Shown in pieces: positions 38,595 to 49,538 of a DNA stretch of 64,000 nt. The stretch comes from Astrothelium macrocarpum (lineage: Eukaryota > Ascomycota > Dothideomycetes > Trypetheliales > Trypetheliaceae). The stretch lies in assembly GCA_021030915.1 (NCBI GenBank), contig JAGEMR010000078.1, positions 80,860-144,859 on the forward strand, written 5' to 3'. The notes under the pieces were generated by a model. That model saw only the letters and a list, made by a program, of their open reading frames with translations. It was not told where the DNA came from and ran no database searches. Position 1 is the first letter of the stretch; every line of letters starts with the position of its first letter. The position numbers and the translations under genes were made by a program.

Positions 38595-41037
38595 ATGACA
38601 CGCGGCACGCCCTTTACACCCATCATATGTGTAGTTGACTTCCACCATGCTCGGTACGACCTTTCTCTGACCCTGCTCCATTCATGCTAGTCCCCGCTTC
38701 ACAACTCCGGTTCATGCTAATTTCGCCGTCTTCAAAGAGGGCCAGAAGTCGAGACTTGGCTTGGTGTCCCAGAAGGCACTGATCCCGCTACCGATAATGA
38801 CTGGCCGCTGTTACCTTTTATGGCCCTTGCCGATGGTGCCCACACCTCCACCGAAGACTTCTCCTACTTCACATTACGATATGCCGGGAAGGGAAAAGAT
38901 GACACCACCCTGTTGCAACAGAGACCAGCAACGAGTCTCTTTGGAATCAGCTGCACTCGGCAAATTGACAGCAGCGAGCTTATTGATCGGCCGAAAGATG
39001 TAACGCGAAGCACAGTGCAGAAGGCAGTGGTAGTCATAGCAGAGAGTCCAGAGGGATTCGGCATGGTGCGAGAGAGATTGAGTGTGGTCACGAAGGCATG
39101 GTTTTCTCAAAGGTGGGAAGTGTGACCGAATCAGTAAATGGCATGATGTACAGCCGATTTTGGGACTGACTTTCAGTAGAGATTTTACGGATCTGGATAT
39201 TTTGCAGGTAGGCATGTGCTTGGAACAATTGCTGTCGATTTATCTATTAATAGCAGGCAATAGAGGTTTCAGGAGAGCTTGGTAACGACTTTGGCTCATG
39301 CCGAAGAAGAAAGAGACCATTATCTTGGGATATCATTGAGGGAACTCATACACGAATATAAATACTTGACACTCGTCTTATTCAAGTGCTGCTTGCTTCA
39401 ACCAAAAGTAAGTAGATACTCATTCTCGCAAAGCCATGGAGAGTATTGTTTTGGTTAACGGATTAAGATGCTTTTCTTCGGCTCGCATTGCGAAAGGGTC
39501 TGCATGATGCAATTTGCTTTTATTTCTCTTATACCTGGGTTGATTCGAAACCTAAAAGACTGCGCGGATCCTCTGTTCAACTCTTACGAAGACACACTAA
39601 TAATGCCCACGTCGTTGCGTACCAGCGATCGCTCATCTCGTGGGTAGAAATGCTTCCTGCCATGTCTTCTTATGCTAACTGGACAAAGTTCTTACATATA
39701 TGGGCCTGCCGCTGCAAATATTTAGCCAAGGCAGCTTGTTTGGGCCATATACTCCACTGCAGCAACTGGACATGTTGGCTGATTATGGGACAAAGTCCTA
39801 CATTGTTGGATCAACGAATTCCCTACTACTTCAGCAAAAAGATAGATATAGCGACATACTAATAAACGTGAGTCCTGCTTCAATCTGTGGCCTGGGTCAG
39901 TGGTGCAATCTGCTAAATCTATAGCTTGACGAACAAACGATCAACATCAGTTCTACTTCGCTTCGAGCCGCTCTGACCTTGACGACTCCTGACCGACGGT
40001 GGATAGACTTTTTAACGCAAGCAGTAAACGATACATGGGATGACGCCAACCCAACACGCCCTAAACAGATGGGCTATGCAGGCAGCGAAGAGTTTATCCG
40101 ATTGCAATTCGAAGAATATCTGCTGGCCCTTTTATCCGCAGTAAAGTATCGACAATTTGTCGAGCAGCATAAAGATGATCCCAAAGCGTTACTTTCTGAA
40201 GTCGATGGCGACCCGGCTGCTGAGTTTGGCAACGACTGGATAGACACTTGGATGCGAACAGAAAATTACCGTTTGTTTAACAAATCGACTGACTCTCATC
40301 TGTTTGACATTGTAGAGCCTCGACACCCGTGTGCTGGTGGAATGACCATCGAAGATGTGCAGCGACGATTAGCGCAGCAAGTCGCGGAACTACATCTAGA
40401 TGAGCGCTGGCAATCAGGGAGAGAAGTGTTGAGCCGCAATTTCTCTGAAGGACAGAGAAAGGTATCCTCCGCCTTCAATAATTTGTGGGCCGATATTGAG
40501 ACTATGCGCGAAGCGCAGCGGAAACGAAACGAGGAGCAAAAGGGCGCACCCAGTACGGTTACAGCTTCGGCACCGCTGCCTTCGCCCGGATCTGCTTCCT
40601 CCAAATCATCACGTGGACCGGACTGGTCCCAGGCACAAGCATCTGTCCAGGCAGCTTCAGTGCGTGCCGGCGCCTATCTATCATCTTGGGGTGCCTGGGC
40701 ATCAGAGAAACGGAAGACTGGCTGGGCTAGGTCATCGACTGGTCAGAAGCAGAGCTCCCTTGCTACGATAGACCGGCCAAGTACAACGACTGTTGCAGAA
40801 TTGGCTAAGGAGGAGAGGAGGGCGGCCGCGACAGACGCGGATGCCAATGCTCCTAGCAACAAGGATGAAGGGAAACACGTAGTCGCTCGGGCGCGCAGTC
40901 CGCTCCTAGAAAAAGAAAACTCCCCGGCTGCTCAGGATCATGATAGTGAAGATGAAGAAATACGACGCGATCCATTGAGGCAGACTCAGGAGGAAGCGGC
41001 CGTAGCCGAGGAGAAGCGTGCTTGGGGCGATAACTAA
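38595..41037 (+). CDS. avl9: Late secretory pathway protein Avl9 (DENN-like)
   Basis: There are seven exons: 38595-38653, 38738-39112, 39177-39207, 39273-39407, 39468-39639, 39689-39867 and 39925-41037. They give 687 residues. All junctions keep frame and restore family blocks: TPIICVVDFHHARGPEVETW at the start, DWPLLPFMALADGAH, SLFGISCTRQI, VTRSTVQKAVVVI, MGLPLQIF, and SYIVGSTNSLLLQQKDRYSD. The first part is the longin/DENN-type module. The long last exon begins with the conserved TTPDRRWIDFLTQAVNDTW helical block. It ends in a charged, Ala/Ser/Glu-rich tail of ~200 residues that is probably disordered. In yeast Avl9 acts in exocytic transport from the Golgi and is related to Rab regulators. 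The junction at 39639/39689 uses a GTGGGT donor with a CTAAC branch site 9 bases before the acceptor. Confidence 0.92.
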
Positions 41038-43129
41038 AATCTTTGAAACCCTTCAAACCACACAAATCAGATGTAACCTGAAGCACTTTTGAATCGCCTG
41101 CTGATTGCGCATGAGCGGGCTGCAGTGCTAACCAATCGATCTTCCTGTTGCTGTGAGCAGGCTGCAGCCTGCAGACACGATGCCTGCTGTTTAAAACACG
41201 GTCCAAACAATTCAGCGCCTATGAGACGTGCCCAGGAAGCTCTAATGAAACCACTTTTTCAACGCTGTCTAGATCGATCTTTGCCATCTCTTCTTCATAC
41301 GCAGCTCAAATGACGAGTAGAATACGACTTTCACGTCTCAATATATCATTCCTACCACAAGAAGTATCCAGGTTAAGACGCAGATGCTGTATTCTGCCAT
41401 GTACTTTCCAACAAACCTTGGTTATTGGCGAGAGTCAATGAACGCGGCACAGCCTAAGGCTTGCGATCAACATGCTGCAACGCGATCGTAGCTTAGCTCA
41501 GACAACATTGGTCATCATCCCTGGGCACGAACGGCAGCCTCGTATGGGGTATTCTCCGTATCTATTGCGATTCCCGTTCTTTCATAGCTTTCCCTCAAAT
41601 GGTCAAGTCTTTGGTGACTTGCATGTTATGCACTCTCAGTCGAAAGGTCAATGTCGGGTTGGATAGCTTAGAATCTCGATGAACAAACAGCTATGAGCTT
41701 GACTAAATCCCAGCTCCGTGATCGTGAAGAGCCAGACCTGTTGTTTTATCCTGGCTATCGTTGAGTTGTGCGGCTTTCTTTCCAATTAGCGCCATCTGAC
41801 TGAGCGTGACCAGGCTCAAGGTTCGTTCTTGAACTTGGTAATTAATTTTGCAATCAATATACCTAGTTTTTGCCATTGTACTTACGTCACTATCTCGTTG
41901 CTGGTTACCGGGCTCATTTATGTCCCTGGACTGAGGATTAGGAAGGGAAGAGTCTACTAAGTTCGGCAAGCGATATTCTATGAGGCTTGGGACGTAAGCT
42001 GGACGAATCGGGTCGATCCTATTATACTCGCTTAGGTCGTTGCAATTTATCTCCTGACACAATGATAAGAGTCATCCCTAAAATCTCGCGGATTCCCAAG
42101 ATGAGCAAATGCAAAAAGACGCCGAGACTGAGCACATAACATCGACGAAGAGAGCTTATTGCTTGGTTTGGTTGGAAGACTCGTTTCCGAAGGCCGCATC
42201 TTAATGGCTGCTCGTGAATCACGATGAAACAATCACTATGAGGACATGACTGGATCAAAGACGAACGATCCAACACAATGTAAGCAAGGGAACAGTCAGG
42301 GGAAAGCAGCGCCAGCCAACACCAAGGAATGAAGAGACTGATGGGACGATGTGCACACGATTGAACGGAGAAACAGCCAAGCGAAATCAACAGATGCTCA
42401 TTAGACTTCTGATTAGTTGGACAAAAGTGCTACCGGTATGTGAAGTCATAGTTCATTCTCGCACAGCGCTTCGTGTCTTCTCTATTCTAGGACACTACAA
42501 GTGTTCTAACACGTATACTGCATGCACACGATCCATTGCAACCATCATATTCTATTACAACTGGCCCATGATGGTAATGATCCCGCATGCAGTAGGGTAT
42601 AGGCCGCGACATCTGTACACTTGCCTCTTTTTAGGACATGGTATTGGTTACAGCGTTTGCCGTGCGCAGGTTTGGCCCGACAGGGATTCTTACTCTGACG
42701 GGACAACGATATCCAGTCGTTCACTGTACTACCGTCGAATCTCGGACCAGGAGAGGGAGAAGCTTCTGGCACGGGGCTTTGCTTTGATTTTTTATCCTTC
42801 TACCTGCACCGGCTTCGATCGTCCAGATTGCACCGCCAGCTTCTTTTTACTTTACGGTCGCTTTGCTTTGCACCGTACGCGGGGGACACATCAGGCTGAA
42901 AGGTGCTGTATATTTGTGCAGAGCTATTGCACGATCTTTGCTTTTCATCTGCTCGTATCGGGCGACACTTATCCTTGGTCATTTCATGAACCAGTAACTA
43001 CGAAGCGACCCAATTGTTGAATTTTCAAAATAAGGTGTGACAACGTTTTTGCCTACCCGATATATTGAGTTTTCACGTCGGATTCTAGAGAACCGAGAAA
43101 ACCCGGCTTTAACCAGAAGAGTCTCGGCA
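41038..43129. other. Intergenic region of 2.1 kb with one doubtful ORF
   Basis: An ORF at 42349-43020 (223 codons, plus) starts with ATG but is Cys-, Tyr- and Ser-rich without any family pattern. Minus-strand ORFs overlap its upstream side (42022-42390) and lie inside it (42545-42772, 42800-42982), so it is not called. Nothing else is seen. Confidence 0.4.
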
Positions 43130-44242
43130 ATGGGGTTTAAAAAGTCGGTTGCAAACCGTCACCAGTCATGCTCAGGCAGCTGCCACAGCGGCATCTCCCA
43201 AAAGGGTACTATCGCGGATCCAATATGCATCGACCTAGGTGATGCAGCTATCAAATATGGCCCCGACAGAAGACACTGGAGGGAGAATGAGGACGCCAAA
43301 CTCCGATCAACACCGCGAAACGTGCCAAACTCTTCAGAACAGATCTTTGATGCAAGCCCATCGTGTTTGATAATCCAGCCGATGCCCGCCCAGTCACAGA
43401 CTCTTGCTAGTCGTAGTCTTGGAAGTCAAGCACCCGCAATGCCTTCGAATGGGTCGTTCCCAAACGTCGTTCAACATCTCGGCAATCCCGCCATTGTTCA
43501 ACCAAACGTACTGCAAACATCGTCGACGCGGGTTTTTCACCCTCACCAATCAAAAATCATTGAGGTTTCCGTTGATACTGAAATCAAAGTAGTGCTCGCG
43601 TTGAATCAACTTATCCCCAGGCCAACTTTGTTGTCATCATCATGCACCACGTCAAAGGGCCAAAGTCAAGCTGATCAGACTTGCCCCGCCTCTGAGCACA
43701 ACTTGTTATCACTAAAGGTCGTACACGAAGATACGACTATTGGGATGGTGGACGACTCTGATTGGACCGATAAAACCTATATCGAACCTGGGACTTCAGG
43801 CTTCGACAGGCTGGACCAAATCATAAGACCGGAAGCGGAAAAACGATTGGCGCGTTCTAATTTGTCCCGTCCATACTTAGACCGAAACCGCTGTGGCTGT
43901 CGCTCCCTTATTTGTTCTATGGATCGCTCGTGCAAGATGCTTGTGAATCGGAATGCAAGCTTCCAACTACGAGACTATTTTGGCAATCTCCCCCCACAAC
44001 TTCGTCAATGGGACGAGAACGGACTACCTTGTCTTCTGGCCGTTGTACAACTATACATTGTACCCGATGGACATGACAACAATGATTTTGCTCCAATATC
44101 AATCCATCCATGCCGTGAACAACTGGACTCTTCAAAGGCGCAAAAGGTAATGAATAGTTCACGCAAAAGACCAAATGCACATCACTCTTCGGAGACTCAG
44201 AATACAACGACTGATGGGAAACGCTGGCTTTACGAAAATTAA
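43130..44242 (+). CDS. Orphan protein of 370 residues with a C-terminal cysteine cluster
   Basis: The frame is open from a GTG at 43037, but the first ATG is at 43130 (MGFKKSVANRHQS) and is taken as the start. No other frame on either strand is long here, which supports coding. I do not recognise a family. The first ~210 residues are Ser/Pro/Gln-rich with many prolines. Residues ~215-330 look more folded. They include a cluster with four cysteines spaced C-x-C-x4-C-x5-C (in RNRCGCRSLICSMDRSCK), which could bind zinc or form disulphides. A hydrophobic stretch follows (LPCLLAVVQLYIV). There is no signal peptide. Upstream exons may exist. It sits alone between avl9 and the GH16 gene. It could be a lineage-specific gene or a fragment of a larger spliced gene. 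Confidence 0.45.
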   Translation: MGFKKSVANRHQSCSGSCHSGISQKGTIADPICIDLGDAAIKYGPDRRHWRENEDAKLRSTPRNVPNSSEQIFDASPSCLIIQPMPAQSQTLASRSLGSQAPAMPSNGSFPNVVQHLGNPAIVQPNVLQTSSTRVFHPHQSKIIEVSVDTEIKVVLALNQLIPRPTLLSSSCTTSKGQSQADQTCPASEHNLLSLKVVHEDTTIGMVDDSDWTDKTYIEPGTSGFDRLDQIIRPEAEKRLARSNLSRPYLDRNRCGCRSLICSMDRSCKMLVNRNASFQLRDYFGNLPPQLRQWDENGLPCLLAVVQLYIVPDGHDNNDFAPISIHPCREQLDSSKAQKVMNSSRKRPNAHHSSETQNTTTDGKRWLYEN

Positions 44243-45715
44243 ACTGGAGATCATTTAGCTCCAGTTTCCTGCTCGAGGCATATCGTCGGTCGCGCCGAAA
44301 GATGTTAAGGCTACAACGAAGAGGTTCAGCAAATGTGCGAGGCCAACACCTCGAAATAAGAGCGAACTATGAATGGAAAACTCACGAATTGGACAGTCTG
44401 CTCTTTGATTATGGGTTCTACGTTTAATGGCTAAAATTTGGCAGCAGCAGCGTTGGAGCTTTTCGTTTCACCTCCAGCAAAGCCTGGTTACCTACGCTCC
44501 AAGATTTCGAGAATTGTGCACCCTTTCAAGCTATTGTCTCCTTTTCTTGGACACGGCCGATTGATCTGCGCACGTCCTTGAGCTTTTCATCAATTTCATC
44601 AATACAAGTCTCTCATTCTTTGCCCATCGGTATTTTGGAGTACTTAAATTTGTAAAGATATTCATACTCTCGTTAGGCGTATACTTTGTAGAAAGATATG
44701 CTCTAGACTTAGAATGCAGGCACTCTAAGTTGGTTAACTTATAAACCTAGATGCTAATAGAGCGACACGCGTCGGTGACATCTTCAATTACCTAAATCTC
44801 AGAGCATTGCCGGAAATCGGGGGTGATACGAGTGAACAAACAAAAGTAGCCAGTGTGGCTGAGACTTAGGACCTCGAGATATCTGTTGCTTGTCTCATAC
44901 ACAATTCTCCCCTATAGATCAATTTGTCTATGGTATTTTAGTCGCAACGCACGAAATTACTAGCAAAGAAGATCTCGTCGGTCTATGAGCACTCATTTTG
45001 ATAGGAAAGGTGCATATGTAGCATAGATCCTCCAGGTCGTCCGCCTACCATGGTTTCGAGGAACAATTAGGGGGATTGCAAGGATGGTAATGTCTGGTAT
45101 CCTGAGTAGCACCTTCATCGAGCTACTGGCAATACTATCGTTTGACTGAAGAAGAAAATCGCTACCCAATACGATCAAGAGGTCGATGCTACCAAATAGA
45201 GACGCTTACGATCATCTACAGGGAAGCATTTCGGCCTTGCAGCTGCAGCATTATAGAGCGAATGCAACAGAAATCCGGATTACGCGAGTTCTTGATGAGG
45301 GACCGTGGAACTTAGGATGCGAACAAATCCAGCAAGCCTTTGAGATGAGAGTTGTCAAATCTATACGCCTTGTAAAAGATGTCCATGAAATGTCACACAC
45401 AGTCCATGACCTCGACGAGGTCCGCGAGTTGTTTCGTAGGCAAGAAAAGACAGTGTGAAGCAGGGACGAAAGAAGGGACAGAGACGGCAGAGGCATGCAG
45501 CCTGGCAGGCCCGGGATGTGCATGTCACTACGAAGCGGATTAAGGACCACAGCATGAGTAACTAATTGTAAATCGAACCATGTGTCAAGGAGATCATGAA
45601 GAGTCAATACCTTACAACATGTTTCAATGGTAAATGATATAATTGTGGCATAGAAAGAAGAGTTTGATGGGTGAATTCAAGCAAAAGCTAGATAAAGGAG
45701 TTAAATTTTAGCCTA
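44243..45715. other. Intergenic region of 1.5 kb, no firm gene
   Basis: A 90-codon ATG ORF at 45186-45458 (plus) has a plausible helical composition but no family match and no length to support it. A longer minus-strand ORF overlaps it (45251-45607). Nothing else is seen. Confidence 0.4.
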
Positions 45716-46692
45716 TCACGGATTTAAACTTGTAACTTCTAAATTCTTGAGAGAATATGTGGTATCTGCGGGGCTGTCAACATGTGTTCTTATTTTAGAG
45801 TTGTTGACTCACTTGTTGTCGGTCCGGGCGAGCCAGAGGATCCCTCCATTTGGAGATCCATGATACTGCAGCAGTCAGTGGGCGCTCATTAACAAATCGC
45901 CATACTTACAGCCAAAAGCCTGCTCCAACGTAGTCGTTTCCAACCTGCTTGACGACTTCCTCACCATCCAAGTAAAAGGTAATTGAGACGTCTGACCCAT
46001 TTTCATCACGCAACTCGGCCTTTACATCATGGAATTCGCTGGGGTCCGGGTAATTCACATTTTTTGCAGCGACCTGCGAAGATGTGTTGAACGTATTGAA
46101 GGAAATGTCACCGTCACCTGATCCAAGTCAACAAACTCCAAAAGACACTGAATACGTAGAGGATTTACCTTTCCATTCCGCAACGTCGATTTCGGGCGGC
46201 CATCCTTTCGTTCTATGAGTCAAATTAGCGATAGAAAACCATTTCCTGCCAATTCATGACTTACGCTGTCAGCCAAAAAGCGGGCCAAGTCCCCTTTGTC
46301 GTCGTGGCTTGGAAGCTTCCAGTAATATCATAGCCACCTCCCTTTTCAACGGTTAATGGGTCCTTGGCATATACTGTGCCTGATAGGTAATTGATTGCTA
46401 CACCACTCGAGGTCGGTGGCTGCCCCGAAACAGGCTGCGCTGTCAGAGTCAAAGTGCCAGAAGTTTTGATGGCGATGTAATCGTGGTCCGAACTATTGCC
46501 AACCATGCGCGCCGCACCATTGTGATCACTGCCCCAGGGGTACAAATAGTTGAAATATGATTCGAAAGTCGTGTAGTCATTAAAGACGGTGGTGGGAATA
46601 ACCGTGGTGTTTGCGCGCTTAGCAAGGCCTTCAAGAAGGACAGCAGCTTGAGCGCTGACAATTAAAGTGCTAAGAATAAATGGCGAGATCAT
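45716..46692 (-). CDS. Secreted glycoside hydrolase family 16 protein
   Basis: There are five exons on the minus strand: 46692-46265, 46212-46169, 46117-45910, 45865-45813 and 45765-45716. They give 260 residues. The start MISPFILSTLIVSAQAAV is a clear signal peptide, followed by a Lys-Arg at residues 25-26 that a Kex2-type protease could cut. The fold markers are WPAFWLT and the catalytic signature EIDVAEW, in which the two Glu and the Asp of ExDxxE are present. LQMEGSSGSPG lies near the end. GH16 enzymes act on beta-1,3/1,4 glucans or related polymers, either in wall remodelling or outside the cell. The substrate is not determined. The last intron (GTGAGT..CCGCAG) was preferred to read-through because it restores a family-like end (TTYSLKNLEV). 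Read-through would stop at 45790. Confidence 0.87.
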
Positions 46693-48341
46693 GATAGACA
46701 GCAGTGATTGATGCTGACGCTGCTAAGACGAGAAAAAATGAATGTGGCAATGTCAAAAATAAATAGCCTTGGTTGTAATAGCCTTTAAACGAAAAGGCAA
46801 CAAGCTTACACGACATGTCACGCGATAATGACATTTTGCTCAAATGGTATGAGTGTATTGCCGAGCTCAGTGGCATTTAGATTAAGGGTTGTCGACATTG
46901 TTTCTTGCAGGATGATTGCCGGGATCGAGCGCTGCAACCACGTCAAGGTTCCTTGCGAGGATCTCGTTTCACCGAGACAAACGGCTGTCCTTTTCTCCAC
47001 CAGACGGGTATGCATTGCTCACTTAAGAACAAGGATGGGAATAGGTACGTCTACAAACTGGCTCCTATTGAGTGAGTTTATATGCAGTACGTTGCACGCT
47101 TAAAGACGCTTCTGTTAGTCTATTCAGACACAATGGGACGAGGTATTGAGCCGGCTAAGCTGGGATACATGCGATCTTCATGGAGAAGATTGCGAAAAAG
47201 GTATAGGACATGAGACCAGGAGTTGAGTTGGAAAGGAAGGAGAAATCAAAACCGTTAACGTTCATTCAGCCGTAAACTCGGACAATTCCCCGCAATCACA
47301 TGAGATCACCGGCAGCCTAAGGAACTTTCGCCTTTACGAAAATGGAGTTTAATTGGCAAGCTAAAATAAGGGTCATCTTGCATTGGTCACATTCAATCTT
47401 GAAGTCACAAAAACCTCGTTGTCTCCCTGGTTAGTTTTTCCTCGAAATAAATCTAGGCGGAGATTCGAGGCTTGCGATTAATTGCAAGAAAGCTTTTCCA
47501 GCAGACTTCTATATGATGCTTTGTCAAACTACTGACTAGGCCTACATATTGGTATTGGTATCAATCGAATCTTTACAAGATCGTCAGGAAAGGGATGTCG
47601 AGAAACAGCGCCCAGGATCAGACGGTTAATGTTTGAGTCCCAGGCCTTCGTGATCCAATGGAACTCAAGATACCACTGTAGCTTGAAATAGCTTATTGGC
47701 CCTTCATATATGAACGAAAGTGGGTGAAGGTCTGTTGTCCACCTGACGTGGTTCAGGGATAGCTCTTTTTTTTGCGTTGCTTAGGCCCAGAAAGTATCTT
47801 TCAGAATGGCTGCACGCAAAAAAGACGGTAAACTTTTCACATCAATCTGGAGTGACTGTTCCTTATAGAACAACGCCACGGCGACACCTCTCCACCTTGT
47901 TCACTTATATACCTAAGTATAAAAATTCAGAAGAGCCTTTGTTTTCCTGGTCAGTCGCAAGACAAAAGGTGAGCTTGAAATCCAGAGGATCCATGTCCCA
48001 AAGCCCAGTTACTTGCGACCAAGATGCCATAAGTTCGGAGGCTATAATCCACCACGGTAGGCTCGGCCAGTGAGAGTCATTACTTCTGGACCCTTTCTCC
48101 GAAATGTAGAAGCTCGTCGAACACCCATTTCGAAACCAGACCATCATGACGATCTGCTCGTGGTTATTTCGCGAAATCCCCAACTTGTGAGCACAAGTAG
48201 TATACCAGGAGTCGACTCAACTGCAAAATTTCTACAACCCATAACTGATACCACTGGCACAAATCAAGAGAGTGCTTCAGGTGTCGTTGAATACCAAGCC
48301 GAGAAAGTGCATCTGCGTACAGATGACTGCAAACTTTGTCT
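46693..48341. other. Intergenic region of 1.6 kb, no gene seen
   Basis: This lies between the GH16 start and the eaf7 stop (both minus strand). ORFs are short and unsupported, including a 98-codon plus-strand frame at 47777-48073. It probably contains the GH16 promoter and the eaf7 3' region. Confidence 0.45.
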
Positions 48342-49249
48342 TCACCGTTTCCTAGTGCTCCGCCGCGCGCCACCTTTGGCAACAGGCTTCTCAGGCTTCG
48401 CCACTCCTCTCCCTCGTTTCGCTGGTGCCGAAGCACCCACATCTTCCTCCTCTTCTTCTTCGTCATCCTTTATGCTCTCTTCCTCAAATTCATTGTGTGG
48501 GGTCTCTTGCTTACTCCCTCTTCCGCTCTTTGTGTTACTGACAGTCCTTACCCGCCCTGCTGCCGGCCTTCCTCTCGCCGAGCGACTGGACTTGATTCCC
48601 CTCTTCGCTGCTTGCGATTCCTCGATATCTATGACTACGCTAGGTGAAAGTCTAGTCGGAGGCTGGTCCTCTTTGCTCAGTACAATATTTGGGATCTCGG
48701 GTTCGGAAGTAGATGGACTGGGTGCAAATCGTCGCTGCCACATCATTTCGCCATATTCGTCTGAGGGAAGGGCAAACTCCACATTTTCGTCAGCTTCGTC
48801 TCCGTCAGGAGAGTCTCGCTCGGAGTTTGTGTCAGGTTGACTCCAGCCTCCATTTGCATATTCACGTTCATCCAAAGCAGCTAGATCGTAGAGCGAACTC
48901 AATTTCTTCCATATACCGGGAATCTTTGTATGCGGAGCAGATGTGATAGCTACGCCGTGTGAAGCAAGGGAATTAGAGATAGATAGCATGTGGAAGTGCT
49001 TGTGTATGCCTATATCCCAGTGAGCTTAAACGCCACGTAACTTGCATACGGAGAATCACCAGTTGGTTTGAATCGAATGATGCTTTTGAACAATTCCGTC
49101 TCCTGTTCATCGGTCCATAAGTCGTCCGGATCGTCAGTCGCTTGAGGAGTTTGTTGTTCTGTTGTTTCTGGAGGTCCGATGGGTGTCTTTGGCTGACTGT
49201 CATGTGGAGATGTGGCACTGCTGACTTTCGCCTTCTTTTTAGGAGGCAT
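48342..49249 (-). CDS. eaf7: Eaf7/CT20-family subunit of the NuA4 histone acetyltransferase complex
   Basis: There are two exons on the minus strand, 49249-49060 and 49009-48342, giving 285 residues. The intron has a GTGATT donor and a GATATAG acceptor. The start is MPPKKKAKV, a basic run that could be a nuclear signal. The Eaf7 core crosses the intron: DLWTDEQETELFKSIIRFKP joins GIHKHFHMLSISN, followed by IPGIWKKLSSLYDLAALDERE. This block is shared with yeast Eaf7 and human MRGBP. The C-terminal half is disordered, with an acidic run of consecutive Glu and an Arg/Lys/Ala-rich tail. By family knowledge Eaf7 forms a subcomplex with Eaf3 and links NuA4 to chromatin. It is transcribed divergently from the GCP6-like gene 289 bases away. 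Confidence 0.93.
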
Positions 49250-49538
49250 CGCTCTCTTGTCCTTGCTCGAAGCAACCGCTGTTGAATTGTGAGGGTGAGC
49301 ACAAAAGGAGGAAATGTTCAAGACGGATGTCCAGGGAGATAGCTGTTGTGGATATGCTGTGTGAGGGTCTCGGATAGGGCCGAGTTTACGTCAACCCGCG
49401 TTTCACGGTGCGCGTTCACCTGGTCGATCACTTACGGTATTTACTTCTCAAGCCTCATGGCACTCATTGACGAATGTGATCTATTCAAATGGCAAGATAT
49501 CGAGAGAGCATCCGCTCTAACCCAAAGCGAACAGCACT
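49250..49538. promoter_or_regulatory. Divergent promoter between eaf7 and the GCP6-like gene
   Basis: These 289 bases separate two head-to-head start codons. If the GCP6-like gene has an unseen 5' exon, part of this stretch would be coding or intron. No specific site is claimed. Confidence 0.4.

Noticed and set aside
42349..43020. 223-codon plus-strand ORF upstream of the orphan gene
   Set aside because: Composition is rich in Cys, Ser and Tyr with no domain. Minus-strand ORFs overlap it. Could be an exon, but nothing supports it.
45186..45458. 90-codon plus-strand ORF with helical composition
   Set aside because: Too short to support alone, no family, and overlapped by a longer minus-strand ORF.
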